Assembly (NCBI GenBank): GCA_017591395.1
Contig: WEDG01002905.1
Span: 62,001-126,000, forward strand
From: Schistocephalus solidus
Lineage: Eukaryota; Platyhelminthes; Cestoda; Diphyllobothriidea; Diphyllobothriidae
Reading direction: 5' to 3'
Length of the DNA: 64,000 nt
The position numbers and the translations under genes were made by a program. This document shows, one piece after another, positions 38,104-49,110 of this stretch (positions are counted from its first letter, which is position 1; the number at the start of each line of letters is the position of its first letter). The notes beneath the pieces were generated by a model that saw only the letters and a program-made list of their open reading frames with translations, was not told the origin of the DNA and made no database searches.

Positions 38104-39120
38104 TTAATGAAATCGCGCACCCATACTTTTAATGCAATTTTGTAATTTCAGCAGTAGCTTGTTCAGTCTGGTGGCTTGAAAGCTTGATAATCAAGAGTCA
38201 GTGAAATCTTAGAGGGCCTGTTTTAAAACACTGTTAGAATCAACCTTAATTATTTTGAAAAAAGTTATCTAAATTTCGGAAGGAGGTGTAGTCAGTAAAG
38301 GCAAGATCTGGTGATTATGGTGGATGATGGAAAATTTCCACTTCCAAGCCCTGTAATTTAGCCGCTTTCATTTGTTCGATGTGTGGTCTAGCCTTTTCGT
38401 GTAACAGAACAGGAGCCGATCGGTTGACTAATCCAGGCTCTATTTCTACAGGTTTTTGGATTATGTGGTCGAACTGATTCCAATGTACTTCTGTCGCTAA
38501 CCATGAGCCTGGTTTCAGGAAATCACAAGGGGTCACACCTGCGTCGGACCACCAAAAAACCGACTAGCACATTTTTTCAATGCCTAGTGTGCTTCTGTCT
38601 GTGTTTTGACGGCTTGCCATTGCCCAACCTCTATACTGAACTATTATGGTTATCGTAGTTGATCCATTTCTCATCAACCGTTACAAATCGATTCAAAAAC
38701 GAATCGTTCTGTGACGATCAAGCACTAACAGTCTAGCTTCTAAACGTTGACGTTTATCTTTTAATTAATTTCATGTGTAACCTACATATCAATTTTTTTA
38801 CCTTTCTGACTTCAACTGGGGGAGTTGATACTTTTTGTTTGGCAACACCAAACATCAAAGATAATTTATATGAACTTTGAAATGGTTCTGACTCGACTGT
38901 GACTTTGAGTTCGCCATTGCTAACCTTTGATTCTAACCAACCGCGTGAATCTTTAGTGAGGTCAAAGTTAGCAGATCGAAATTTCGCAAACTACTCTGAT
39001 GCATCTGTTTTTTAGCTGTTGTTTGTTGTTTACACTTCTGCTACTCTGAGCTGTCTGCAATGCTGTATTTCCACGTAAGATTTCATATTTTATAATTGAA
39101 CGAATTCGGGGCTTTTCCAT
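38104..39120 (-). pseudogene. Mariner (irritans-type) transposase pseudogene
   Basis: The - strand starts at ATG 39120 with MEKPRIRSIIKYEILRGNTA, the N-terminal helix-turn-helix of mariner transposases. It continues through SKVSNGELKVTVESEP, VTVDEKWINYDN (first catalytic Asp), LVNRSAPVLLHEKARPHIEQ (second catalytic Asp replaced by Glu) and SPDLAFTDYTS (third Asp), and ends CIKSMGARFH then TAA. The 1017-bp span matches the usual length of about 345 residues. Stops and frameshifts occur throughout. The block pattern resembles the irritans (Hsmar1-like) subfamily. Terminal inverted repeats were not identified. Confidence 0.8.
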
Positions 39121-39199
39121 ATTTAAACTGGAATAATAAAAAAACAGATTTTAACTTCGTTAAAACGCATTATTATTTAGAAAAAGGAAGTATGTGTAT

Positions 39200-41130
39200 C
39201 AGCTTTCTGGTAAAAACAAAAGAATGACAAACTATAAGGCCATCGTAAGATAAGGAGCTGTCAAATTTGACCCAAATCCTCACTGCAAATTCCATACTTG
39301 ACGACCCAATATCTGTTGATTAGAAGAAATCAAAAGCCGTTTAGAAGTAATCCAACAAAAATAAACAAAATCATTTTATTTATTTGCTTGAACAAAATAA
39401 TGATCATGTGCTCTTCTAGCCGTAATCACTTGAAATCGCAAATTGACCAATATACTAACAGCTCCAATAAAAACGCTATAAATTTTCTATTCCTTGGATA
39501 AAGCCTAACCATTATGATTGTTTAAATTATGTTCTGCAAATGTATAACAAATCCCTTTTTCGTACAGTGATATGTACAAATCACAGACTAATGCCTTTTT
39601 CGTTGGTTTAACAAACAGTCGATTGAATAAACTGTACACGAAGGCATGAATATTTAGCCAACTATACGGGCAGATCACTGGGTTTTCACATTCTCCTTCT
39701 CAATTCTTACTGTCAACTTTTGTGTCGACTCTATACAAAAGATGAGCTTCCCATGAGGACATTTTTCATCTGTTAATAACACCAATCAACATTTTGCCTT
39801 CCTGTGATATACGTTGTTGACAAAATTATGTACGTTCGGCAATTTGAATGCCTCTGATAAAAGGTTATGACGGTTGCAAGAGAAAATTTTATAAAAACCT
39901 TGAAACTGCGACGGGTTCGCAGACCACGGTGACGACAGCAAAACGGTTGAGTGTGCGCACCCACTAACTTTTCCAGTTGTATGATCTCGAAAAAGCAATT
40001 TGAAGACAAAGAGAATCCGAAACTGGAGAGTCCATCCCCGCGGCAAATTAGCGCATTCGTGAGTATAATAAATCCATGGCACTTGAAACCATAACGACAG
40101 GATAAAAGTCCTAGCCCGGTAGGTTTCCAAATGAGGTGGTGGTCCTTCGCCGAGTTAAGGGTTTGACTGCAATGATCCCTTCTTACTGTGTGTATTCTTT
40201 TCCATGTGAGATTTGAGACCCCCTACTGCAGCCTGGTAAGCATGGAGTTGGAAGCAGAACATGTATGCTACGCATAGACGGAATGCTAAGATTAGTCAAC
40301 CTATGCGCCCAAACGCACCTAGGTCATTTTACTTTGGTTTGGTTGTCGGAGCCAGGTGAGCGAATGGAGAGCTAGTGAGGTAGGTGCTGCACACGTATGT
40401 ATCGCTTTTACTTAAATCACGCGAAAGTGTTTGTTATCCACCCATTCTTTGGGGCACACGATGAACCCCGTCATTCGCGATGGTCCAACTGTCATTTGTT
40501 CAAAGTACTGCGAGATATTTTGATGGGATGATAAGAAAGTGCGGTTGTAATGGGAACGGGTTGTTGTTCTTCATCCTACAGTGAATCCGTGATCGCTTCG
40601 CGACTATTTAGTTGTTAGTTTAGAGAACAATTGATAGGGCCATCAACATATGCGCCTCTTACCCCCCCCCACATCGTTAAATAACTTTGAGGATTTTAGG
40701 GTCAAGTTCTACGGAGATCCGCACACACACTCCTCGCGGTTGAACAAATTAATCTACTTCGGTGGATCTAGTGCCCGAGCCATCATAGACCACACTACCT
40801 GTTAGTGACTGTCCACAAAACCGGTAACTGCAACAATATTAACGTTCCTTTCTTGCAGGTTTGTACAAAACCCGGTCTTGACTGACCTTCTTCCGCCTCT
40901 TGATATGGAAAAATGCAGCTTTGCTCGCATCATTTTCGACTGGTGGATTTCTTCCTCCTTCGGAAGCGTGTCATGTGCCAGTGACAGCATTTCACACACC
41001 AGTCAACTGACCGGCTCGGACAGTGGCTGGGGCCTGGGAGTGAGAATAAAGAGTGAGTTCGTCAGCTCAGCACATTTGGCTTACTTTAGACAAATTTGCG
41101 CGCTTGAAGATATCACGGTGCGTTAAAGTT
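39200..41130. other. Repeat-like intergenic region, nothing assigned
   Basis: Several overlapping antisense open frames (39.8-40.1 kb and 40.8-41.1 kb) with no recognised domain. The base composition resembles the dispersed repeats nearby. Confidence 0.3.
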
Positions 41131-41139
41131 CTAGGGTTG

Positions 41140-41480
41140 AAAGGTTGACAGCTGACGAGATAACTCGGGCCGTGCAGTCAGCTTAGGATGTGCTCGTGTG
41201 GTGGCTCACTGGTGGACTGACAGTCAGACTGCAATGACCCCTTCTGAAGGTGGCCCCTATGGCACTCCCAATCCACAGGGTCCGAGCCAGGTGTAGCTGC
41301 ACACTGAGAGCGTCTCCGGCCGCGCCAGCCACCTGTGCCTTCTTCTGCATGCTATTTTCTTGACCTGGTGATGATGCCGGGTGGGAAGGAGGAGAGAGTG
41401 CGGTAAATGCTGCGAAAACCTCCTATCATTATACTCCATTCTAAGCGCAAGCGTCCGTCCCTGTGGATCTTATTCAAACC
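41140..41480. repeat. Dispersed repeat, copy 2
   Basis: It shares gagcgtctccggc...ccagccacc and aggaggagagagtgcggtaa with copy 1 and ends near cgtccgtccctgtgg. A 'gactgcaatgaccccttct' string in it recurs near 40.17 kb. Confidence 0.5.
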
Positions 41481-41485
41481 GACAA

Positions 41486-42295
41486 TCATGTTAGTGAAAA
41501 GGCAATGTGCGGTGTGAAAAGCAGGACCGACCACAGCCTTGATGTCTCGGAACCATGCAGGCAGTCCTAAGAATATGTTGACGCCAAAAAAGAAAGCTGA
41601 TATCTCCTTTTTTCAAGAAAAAGAGATTATAGCAGACCTGTGTGAAAAACAGGATCGAAGCAAAGGAAGTGTCTTGTTTTTGATGCCATGGCCAAGTACA
41701 ATAGCAGTTGAACAAGGTATAAAATGACTGAATGACTCACAGAGCAGATGATGGCCAAAGATATGGACGCCGTGGTGAACGTAGGAAACTCCTCGTTGCC
41801 AATAATGCGGTCTATGCTAATCAGCACAAAACAACTTAGCCTCTATTAAGCTCAGACCACAGAACCATATTGTTAGGGAGATCGGTGTTGAAGCATTGAT
41901 CCGAGCACTTAAGGAGCGCTCCTAACTAACAAGCTACAGTCGTTAAGACGCCCACCAAGAAATTATCTCAAGTGACAAAATTTTTAGCCATGATCATTTG
42001 TCCCTCTTGAGGAAATGAACAGGACATTGAAGAGGATATCCAATGAAAAAAATGAGACGTAGATTCTTACCCAACAGAAGTTTACTAGCGCAGTGTCCCC
42101 TTAATCTACCAAAATGACTGATCTGCATTTTAGGAGATGTGGAGACAAGGGCATATATCTTACGGCTTTGAAGATGCCATGAATTTCCACCCATAAAGCA
42201 AAAATCCGACAAATATGCTACACTCACCATGGAATCGTCATCCGCGATAGCACAGTCGACATATTCACCAGTGTACTTCTCAATCATTAAAGTGC
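41486..42295 (-). CDS. Exon-like cluster, unidentified gene
   Basis: Three segments with AG/GT edges lie in compatible phase. 42295-42228 encodes TLMIEKYTGEYVDCAIADDD. 42122-42071 encodes ISHFGRLRGHCASKLLL. A third starts at 41596 after an acceptor and reads FFFGVNIFLGLPAWFRDIKA and on to about 41486; it is hydrophobic and possibly membrane-spanning. A further open stretch at about 41816-41745 (IDRIIGNEEFPTFTTAS) has good splice edges but the wrong phase to follow the second exon. No family is recognised. A dispersed repeat begins immediately downstream. This may be a real gene fragment or coincidence. Confidence 0.22.
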
Positions 42296-42609
42296 CTGCA
42301 TGGAAGGTGGATACCTTCCAGAAGCGCAAAGAGAATTCTGAAAACATCGTGAAACCACAGGCATGGTTCTTGCAGCTCGATGACTACAAGAAAATATTAA
42401 GATGAGGACCGGCCTCCAAGTCACCTTTATTTATCCAAGAAAGGACTTCAGAATGTTGGCTGTGCTTTGGACGCTTCAGTCACTCTCATAACAAATCGTA
42501 TTTTCTCTGGCCTACTATTTAATCACGTTCAATGAATGGGGATAAGATGAGCTGATTGATGTGCAAGTCTACTTCACTATGAGCAAATTTACGCATAGTC
42601 CAGGTTTGC

Positions 42610-43000
42610 TAAGGTGAGTTCGGCACTGATAATCGGAGAAACGGATTTCGCTAACCGGAACGGATTTGTACTGTTGTTGACGTTTCGACGAGCTTGCCCA
42701 GCTCTTCATTCTCAAAAAATTTAATGCAGAAAATTGATCAAAAGTTGAAATACCTGGCTGAGCTATTCGGACATGAACTGATCGATATTTTTTGCTTTCA
42801 CTGTCAAATGACAGAGACGACAAAAAAAGTAAAAAATAGATCATTCCAAGGCCAAATTCTTCAACCAATAATTTTAAATTCTGATCGATCTTCCGCATTA
42901 AACGCTTTGATAATTAAGAGCCGAGCTAGCTCTTCGAAACGCCAGCAACAGTAAAAAACAGTTCCGGTGAGCCACTTAAGTTTCATGGATTATGCGTCGT
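42610..43000. repeat. Imperfect fold-back palindrome, about 390 bp
   Basis: The left arm (about 42610-42795) and the reverse complement of the right arm (about 42815-43000) align along their length. For example ACTGTTGTTGACGTTTCGA on the left matches ACTGTTGCTGGCGTTTCGA from the right. The centre is CTGTCAAATGACAG at 42801-42814. Consequently both strands can be read as KIDQ...ALN...SSSKRQQQ, giving two overlapping antisense ORFs of 109 and 86 codons that are probably not genes. The transcript or single strand would form a long hairpin. Confidence 0.75.
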
Positions 43001-43009
43001 TATCACTGC

Positions 43010-46000
43010 ATGCTCGGAGCGGTTGTGGAACTTGTTGTTTGTTACATTCATGGTATCGCATGTATTGAGCGTGTGTTAGACACAGGCTTTGTGCAGCCTC
43101 AGGTACTGTATTTGAAGTTGCCGTCTCCAGTCAGCTGTGTCTGAACCTGCCACTGTTATACACGGCAGTTCGACCAGCGTGAACAATTATGTCAGCCACG
43201 TTTTCCACAGAATCACGGATGCAGGGACGGTAACTTGAGCAGACTTATACAGCATCTACCGTATTATACTCCATCACGCAAATGACCCAGGTGTTAAGAC
43301 AAAATAAGGAATACCAAAGGCGGTATCGGGCACAGTGGCTGGCAAAACTAAGCAGTTTATTTGCGCTTACCACACACGCCTGGACAGCAAACGATGAACC
43401 AGGTTTTCACAGGCACAAACAGTGGGCACCTCGGACTCCAGCTGTGTTGGAGGGTCACAGAGGTCAGCCTAAGACGAAGCAATTGCAGCCTGACTTTCAG
43501 TTTGACATTTGAGAATCCACACAAGCACACACTGGGCTGACTGCGCAGTGCGAGTTATCTCGTCACTTGGCAACCATCTAAACAAGGGCTTTTAGTGTCC
43601 ACTGACATTTTCAAAATGCATCAGCTCTGTTATAGCCGTGAGGATGGAGTCCTCAGACTCGATCTCACTCTTTCTCTCCCCTCACGGGCACCACCCCACT
43701 GCCGGAGTTGGCGAGTCATCTGCCGTAGGGATTGGATGCAATTGGCTGACAGAGTTACAGAACCCTTCGACGCATGTTACACGCGAAACGGCTCACTGAG
43801 CAACACAACACATTTTCACGTACAGGATACGATCACTGCCATAAGTGGAAACACAGTGGAGCTATTCGATGTCATTTAGGTACATTATTTAATTACCCTA
43901 ATTCCACCCAAGCACCCAAACTCGTAGACTTGAATGATGCTGAATAGTAGTCCTCCTTCGGACTGATAGTTAATTTGCAATGATTCCTCCCTAATGTGGT
44001 CCATAGACAGTTTTGCCTAAATGAGCTCTATGATCTCCTTGTTAGAGTATGATTTATGAGCCTGCATTGCACGTAGGCGTAGATTCCTTCACGTAACACT
44101 ACTACCAGTCTCATCTCTAGTATTTTAACTTGGTATTAACCCATGCCGAGGTTAGTTGAAAAAGGCAGACATGATGCATTTCTCCTCTTTCTCAACAAAC
44201 GTATCTGCGCACTTTCCAACTCTGCGCACCGTTTTTAGGTTCCTGGTGCGTTGGTTACCTCTTACCTCACCGTTGAAAATAAAAGCTTCGGTAATGGACT
44301 GGTCTTTGTCCGAGGTAGGTATGCTGGCAATTTTTCACCCAATCAATTCTCAAATAGAAGTGAATAAAAAGAATATTTTTGGCAAGACGATACTTAAAAT
44401 CGTAGAATGGTTTATGAATCGAGAGTACGGATAACCCTCGAATGTCACGGGGGTTACGCTCCGGCACTCCCACAAAATTAAAAATGTTCGTGAAGGGGTA
44501 GATGCATACATATAATCTAAAAGTTTAATATCCCTGTAAACTCTGTTATATATAAAGCTTAATAAACTCTTCACACTCCCAAAACCGTATGAATAATTTC
44601 AACGCTCATATTACCACTTCCTATTCTCTTAAGCACTCTACTGTACGCTCATAAATATAGGTAAGAAAATCATACGTGTCAAAATCCCGTGAAAAAGCAG
44701 AAATCCGCAGAACGTTTCATAGGAAAACCAACGTAATATCAAGTTTGCGAAAAGCAAACCGCAAAGTGGTGAGAGATTAATGTACACAAGAGATAATTAA
44801 ATCCAAATTCAGGCAACCCCGAAGGTTTTTCTCAGCAGCAGATTCCTGTTCAGTTACTGGACCAGCCGAAGGGGCGTAGATCAGGATACTGCTAGGGAGA
44901 TGGGACATATTCTTCGCCAAGTCTCATAACCATATAAACAAAATGCAAGTAACACTGCCTGTTTAATCGAATGTCGATATGTTGTTTACCTACATAAAAA
45001 ACGGGAATCAGTGTACTTGGCTCTAGCCCATAGTGGCGATTCTCGTTGTATGCCGGGGAGAACAGTAGCCGCCCATTGCTGCCAATGAACACTGACTGCC
45101 CCGTTATGGGAAGACCCGATAAATTTTATTTCCCACTGGGATTTGAGATGATGGTGTACTGTGCTATGGGCAGGTCGGGAATAACCATTTTATTCAGCAT
45201 GCCTAACCTTACACCTGGACTCCTGGCACAGTTGTGCAATCGGAAGACGATTGGAGCAGAAAATAAATACGGGCCTATCCGGCATATCTTTCCCCAACCA
45301 TTACAAAAGACAGGCAAGGGATTCATTATGCTGCCTTAAAAAATTGGCCTAGGAGTTTTCAAACTAGTGGTATAGTTTGCTTCTGAGACTTGGAATCAGC
45401 TTAAAGTGATTCTCTTAAAGATGGCCTTTATAGAAAAAATTAATAAACCAATTATTCAAATATGAGAAATTCGGTTCAGCTGAGTGAGTGAGTGAGGAAG
45501 TACGGCAGACAGGAGGCAGGGGAGAAATTTACTGATCAGGAGCTGTGTCCAAGCTCGCCTACAGTCATCTTGACTCGGCACTACCATTGTGAACGGAAGC
45601 AGTGGACCAGATATATAGTTTTCACAGTTTCCCCACCACAACATCGACGGTAATCCTGTTGTTCTGAGACTATCCTGGAAAAGGTCGATTTACTAGGTAG
45701 GTTGATTTTGGTCCCTGTTGGCAACTTGTGTTTGATTCGCGGTCAACAGTGGGGACTAATTTGAAATAGACGCTTATCAGCTCGGTTGTTGGCACAGGAT
45801 AGGCACAGGGTTTTCGTTTTGCCGGTAGTTTGCGTTTGTGCCAACTTTTCCATGGTTCTTTAACCCTGTTCCTTCTGATACACTCTCACGCAACAAGGAA
45901 TGAAAACCAACGAAAACGGGATAGAATGCATAAACATATTTGATAAAAAGAAAGAAAAAATACCTGCGTAAAGTACGTTCTCGTTCTGGCCACACATGGA

Positions 46001-46030
46001 ATGCCCTGACCGTATCTCCTATACGGCAGG
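43010..46030. other. Repeat-like region, nothing assigned
   Basis: Open frames of 60-97 codons on both strands (for example 43595-43879 +, 45046-45339 +) show no recognised domains or convincing splice signals. They are probably decayed mobile DNA. Confidence 0.3.
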
Positions 46031-46039
46031 TTTTTCCAA

Positions 46040-46260
46040 ACAACTTACTTGGGGCAGGCAGGATTTCCAAAACTTGTCCGACATACAGTGCTACATAGGA
46101 ATGGGAGATTTTTTAGATTCGCAAAGGTGGGAGTTACAAGACGAAAATCAGAGAAGTGAAAGGTGCTCACTGAACCAGGCTTTAATTCTTGCTGAAGTTT
46201 TGAAGAGCTTGGCCGGGTCTCTCTTGTCAAAACGTTTAATGCAACTATCAATCACGGGGT
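46040..46260 (-). repeat. Single copy related to the palindrome arms
   Basis: The - strand reads ALNVLTRETRPSSSKLQQEL and FHFSDFRLVTPTFANL. These resemble the palindrome arm readings (ALN...SSSKRQQQ and RFSDYQCRTHLSKPG) at 42.6 kb. The similarity suggests a dispersed repeat family, possibly from an old coding element. No known protein domain is recognised. Confidence 0.5.
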
Positions 46261-46599
46261 TTACTGACTGACCGAACTTGTTGGCCTTGGACTAATTTAT
46301 TTTTTTTCCTTCTCATTCGTTGACTTGGGCCTTGTATGGATGTTTGTGCAGCTTAACATCCCCCGGTGTTGCACAAACAGATCGGTAGAGGGTGCTTATA
46401 AGCTTGCTTCCTCTTCCAGTTGGTTCGTTGCGGGACCATCTTACTTGCATTTCTTAAATCTGGTGTGACCGTCTTGTCCTGGTCCTTATGCACGGAATGA
46501 CGGAGGATTATATAGGCCGCTGGAAGGTCTAGATGCCTGCTGATAGATTTTGCATCTAAATATCATGTCTCGCGAGTAAGTCATTCAGCTTTGGAGGTT

Positions 46600-46930
46600 C
46601 CTCGGCCTACGGCAGTCGCTTCTTGAATGTCAAAATTATGGTCACTTTTTTCAAGGTTGGTTTGTGCCCATGTACGAAAATTGCGGAATCGCCTATATGA
46701 GCACGAACTGGCGGCTCAGAGGCTAGACCCAAACTCACAGCTTACAACCATGATTGGAGAAAATGACCATAGTTTAGACATTCAGGGAGTGACCTTCTTG
46801 GACAGATTGGCCTCAAAAGCGGAATAACGACAATTGAGGCATGTTATTCAGGTGTGAATTTTCTCAACAGGCGTCCAGACCTCCTTCGGCCTTTAAAGTA
46901 CTGCGTCAATCCGTACGATGGATAAGACAG
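46600..46930 (+). pseudogene. GIY-YIG remnant of a Penelope-like element
   Basis: The + strand reads KLRNRLYEHELAAQRLDPNS, QLTTMIGENDHSLDIQGV and LDRLASKAE, then stops and continues in a shifted frame with NRRPDLLRPLKYC. The R-L-x-E-H-x-x-A block and the trailing 'NRRPDL' element fit the nuclease domain of Penelope-like elements. The GIY and YIG strands upstream are blurred by a frameshift. Confidence 0.55.
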
Positions 46931-47165
46931 TGACGAATGAAAAATTCTATCAGTCTAAGGCTGACTAGCTTGGAAAGTCATCGACCTTTGACAGTAAGCG
47001 CTTTGAGCATGGAGAGCTAACCAATTTCTTTGAAATATCACCAAAAATGCAAACCCGCTTCAGTGAGCAACTTCAAGCTGACTTGCGTTGTAGTCCAAGG
47101 TACTTCATAACGCCGATTAGGCAATATTAAGATATTGTGCGTCCTCGTACGTCTTATTCACGGAG

Positions 47166-47760
47166 TTGCGTGAAAATATTTTTCAAACAAATCCTGACAA
47201 AGCAGCAGCTTGGGAGAAAAAGCACTTTAGGCACAATATCCCTGCGGTCAAGTTATACGGAACGATTATCCGAAAGTTAGTGCCTACAAAGTCACCCCCG
47301 AAGGGCCCAACCCGCATGGCATGCGTGTTGTCATACATAACGGACATGTCAGAGACGACAACCCGCATTGCTGCGTGACTAGGTGTCGGAATTCCACACC
47401 AGCCCAAAGTTTTCATGTGTAGCAGGGTTATGCAAATGAAGGAGCGATTAAATAATTGTGAGCAGTTGACTGTCGTGTGTCGCATTCCGTGCCTAAACTG
47501 TCCATGTAGCTACACAAGTCAGTTGAATGCATGTTCAGAACGCGCATTCACGGCCATAAGTTTCCTGTGCAATTGGTTGGTGAATTATCACAAGCAGTTG
47601 CGCATGCCTACAAAAGAAGCCCAGAGTCGCAAGTCATGAACATAATCGTCCACACCAAAAACAACAGAATTCACAAACTGATTGAAGTGTGGGATTCTAC
47701 GAGAATTCAGTTACTCGATGAATTGATCTAACGACGGCACACAGAGTTCTACGAAGCCGC
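47166..47760 (+). pseudogene. Second GIY-YIG remnant with upstream linker, Penelope-like element
   Basis: Codons from 47166 read KLVPTKSPPKGPTRMACVLS and YITDMSETTTRIAA. The frame then carries VVCRIPCLNCPCSYTSQL (degenerate GIY...YIG; the Cys spacing is typical). After a frameshift it reads RTRIHGHKFPVQL and ends with KLIEVWDSTRIQLLDELI. This is the region linking RT to nuclease plus the nuclease of a Penelope-like element, a different subtype from the one at 35.6-38 kb. The RT part is absent. Confidence 0.6.
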
Positions 47761-47980
47761 CTCCTGACCAAATCTACTGGTTTGATTGGATCCCGCACCT
47801 ATAACTGCCCTTGTTGTGGTACGGCTTTCATAATAATGATTATTATATTTAATGCCGTTTTACAGGCATAATCAGACGAAATATGCAGTGCGGATCAGGC
47901 TGGTAGAGACAAAAAACTATATATATATATATATAGCTGTCTGCGTCTTGCCTGTTGCACTTTTTAGCAACATATTTGTG

Positions 47981-47981
<1 letters not shown>

Positions 47982-48048
<67 letters not shown>
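47982..48048. repeat. (TA)n microsatellite
   Basis: An uninterrupted TA run of about 67 bp directly abuts the first SINE of the tandem array. Shorter TA runs lie at about 47918-47935 and 48578-48595. ORFs reading poly-Ile-Tyr through it are artefacts. Confidence 0.95.
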
Positions 48049-48050
<2 letters not shown>

Positions 48051-48053
<3 letters not shown>

Positions 48054-49110
48054 GGAACCGACAAAGACAAGGGAGACCGGAATGGCCATTTCTGGCTTAT
48101 AAGCCGTCATCAGCCAGTCATACCCAATCCCAAGTGTGGCACACCTGGGATTCGAACCCGCGACCTTTGGTATTTGAGTCGAACGCTCTACCATTGCGCC
48201 ACGGGCTCGTTGTTTTGTCGGTTGTGATCGGGAATATGATGATAGTGTGGGGCTCACCGATCTGCTTAAGGAACATGTATGTTCCATTGTGCTCTGGAGC
48301 TCAGACGAGAGCCCTCGCAGGCGGTCGCATAGCGACGTGTAGCATATGATGAAATGGAACCGACAAAGACAAGGGAGACCGGAATGGCCATTTCTGGCTT
48401 ATTAGCCGTCATCAGCCAGTCATACCCAATCCCAAGTGTGGCACATCTGGGATTCGAACCCGAGACCTTTGGTAATTGAGTCGAACGCTCTTCCATTGAG
48501 CCACGGGCTCGTTGTTTTGTGGGTTGCGATCGGGAATATGATGATAGTGTGTTGCTCACCGATCTGCTTATGGAACATATATATATATATATATGATAGT
48601 GTGTGGCTCACCAATCTGCTTAAGGAACATTTATGTTCCGTTGTGCCCTGGAACTCAGACTAGAGCCCTCACAGGCGGTCGCATAGCGACGTGTATCATA
48701 TGTTGATAATGTGGAACCGACAAAGACAAGGGAGACCGGAATGGCTATTTCTGGCTTATTAGCCGTCATCAGCCAGTCATACCCAATCCCAAGTGTGGCA
48801 CACCTGGGATTCGAACCCGCGACCTTTGGTAATTGAGTTGAACGCTCTACCATTGAGCCACGGGCTCGTTTCTTTGTCGGTTGCGATCTGGATTATGATG
48901 ATAGTGTGTGGCTCACCGATCTGCTTAAGGAACATTTATGTTCCGTTGTGCCCTGGAACTCAGACTAGAGCCCTCACAGGCGGTCGCATAGCGACGTGTA
49001 GCATATGTTGATAATGTAGAACCGACAAAGACAAGGGAGACCGAAATGGCCATTTCTGGCTTATTAGCCGTCATCAGCCAGTCATACCCAATCCCAAGTG
49101 TGGCACACAC
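48051..49110 (-). mobile_element. Tandem array of tRNA-derived SINEs (three copies plus a partial)
   Basis: Units begin, as read on the + strand, at 48054, 48356, 48713 and 49019 with ggaaccgacaaagacaag. Each contains on the - strand a tRNA-like head: an A box within GTGGCTCAATGGTAGAGCG and a B box GGTTCGAATCCC. Spacing is 302, 357 and 306 bp; unit 2 is longer because it holds a TA run and a duplicated 'gatctgctta' segment. The fourth unit is cut off after about 90 bp. SINEs are transcribed by RNA polymerase III and moved by LINE enzymes. The copies are nearly identical, so the array is young or homogenised. Confidence 0.8.

Noticed and set aside
42569..42954. Opposed ORFs of 109 and 86 codons as two genes
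   Set aside because: Both arise from the same palindrome and share the same peptide reading; better explained as repeat arms.
47852..48349. 165-codon + ORF and 107-codon - ORF through the TA tract
   Set aside because: They read poly-Ile-Tyr through (TA)n and continue into SINE sequence, so they are low-complexity artefacts.
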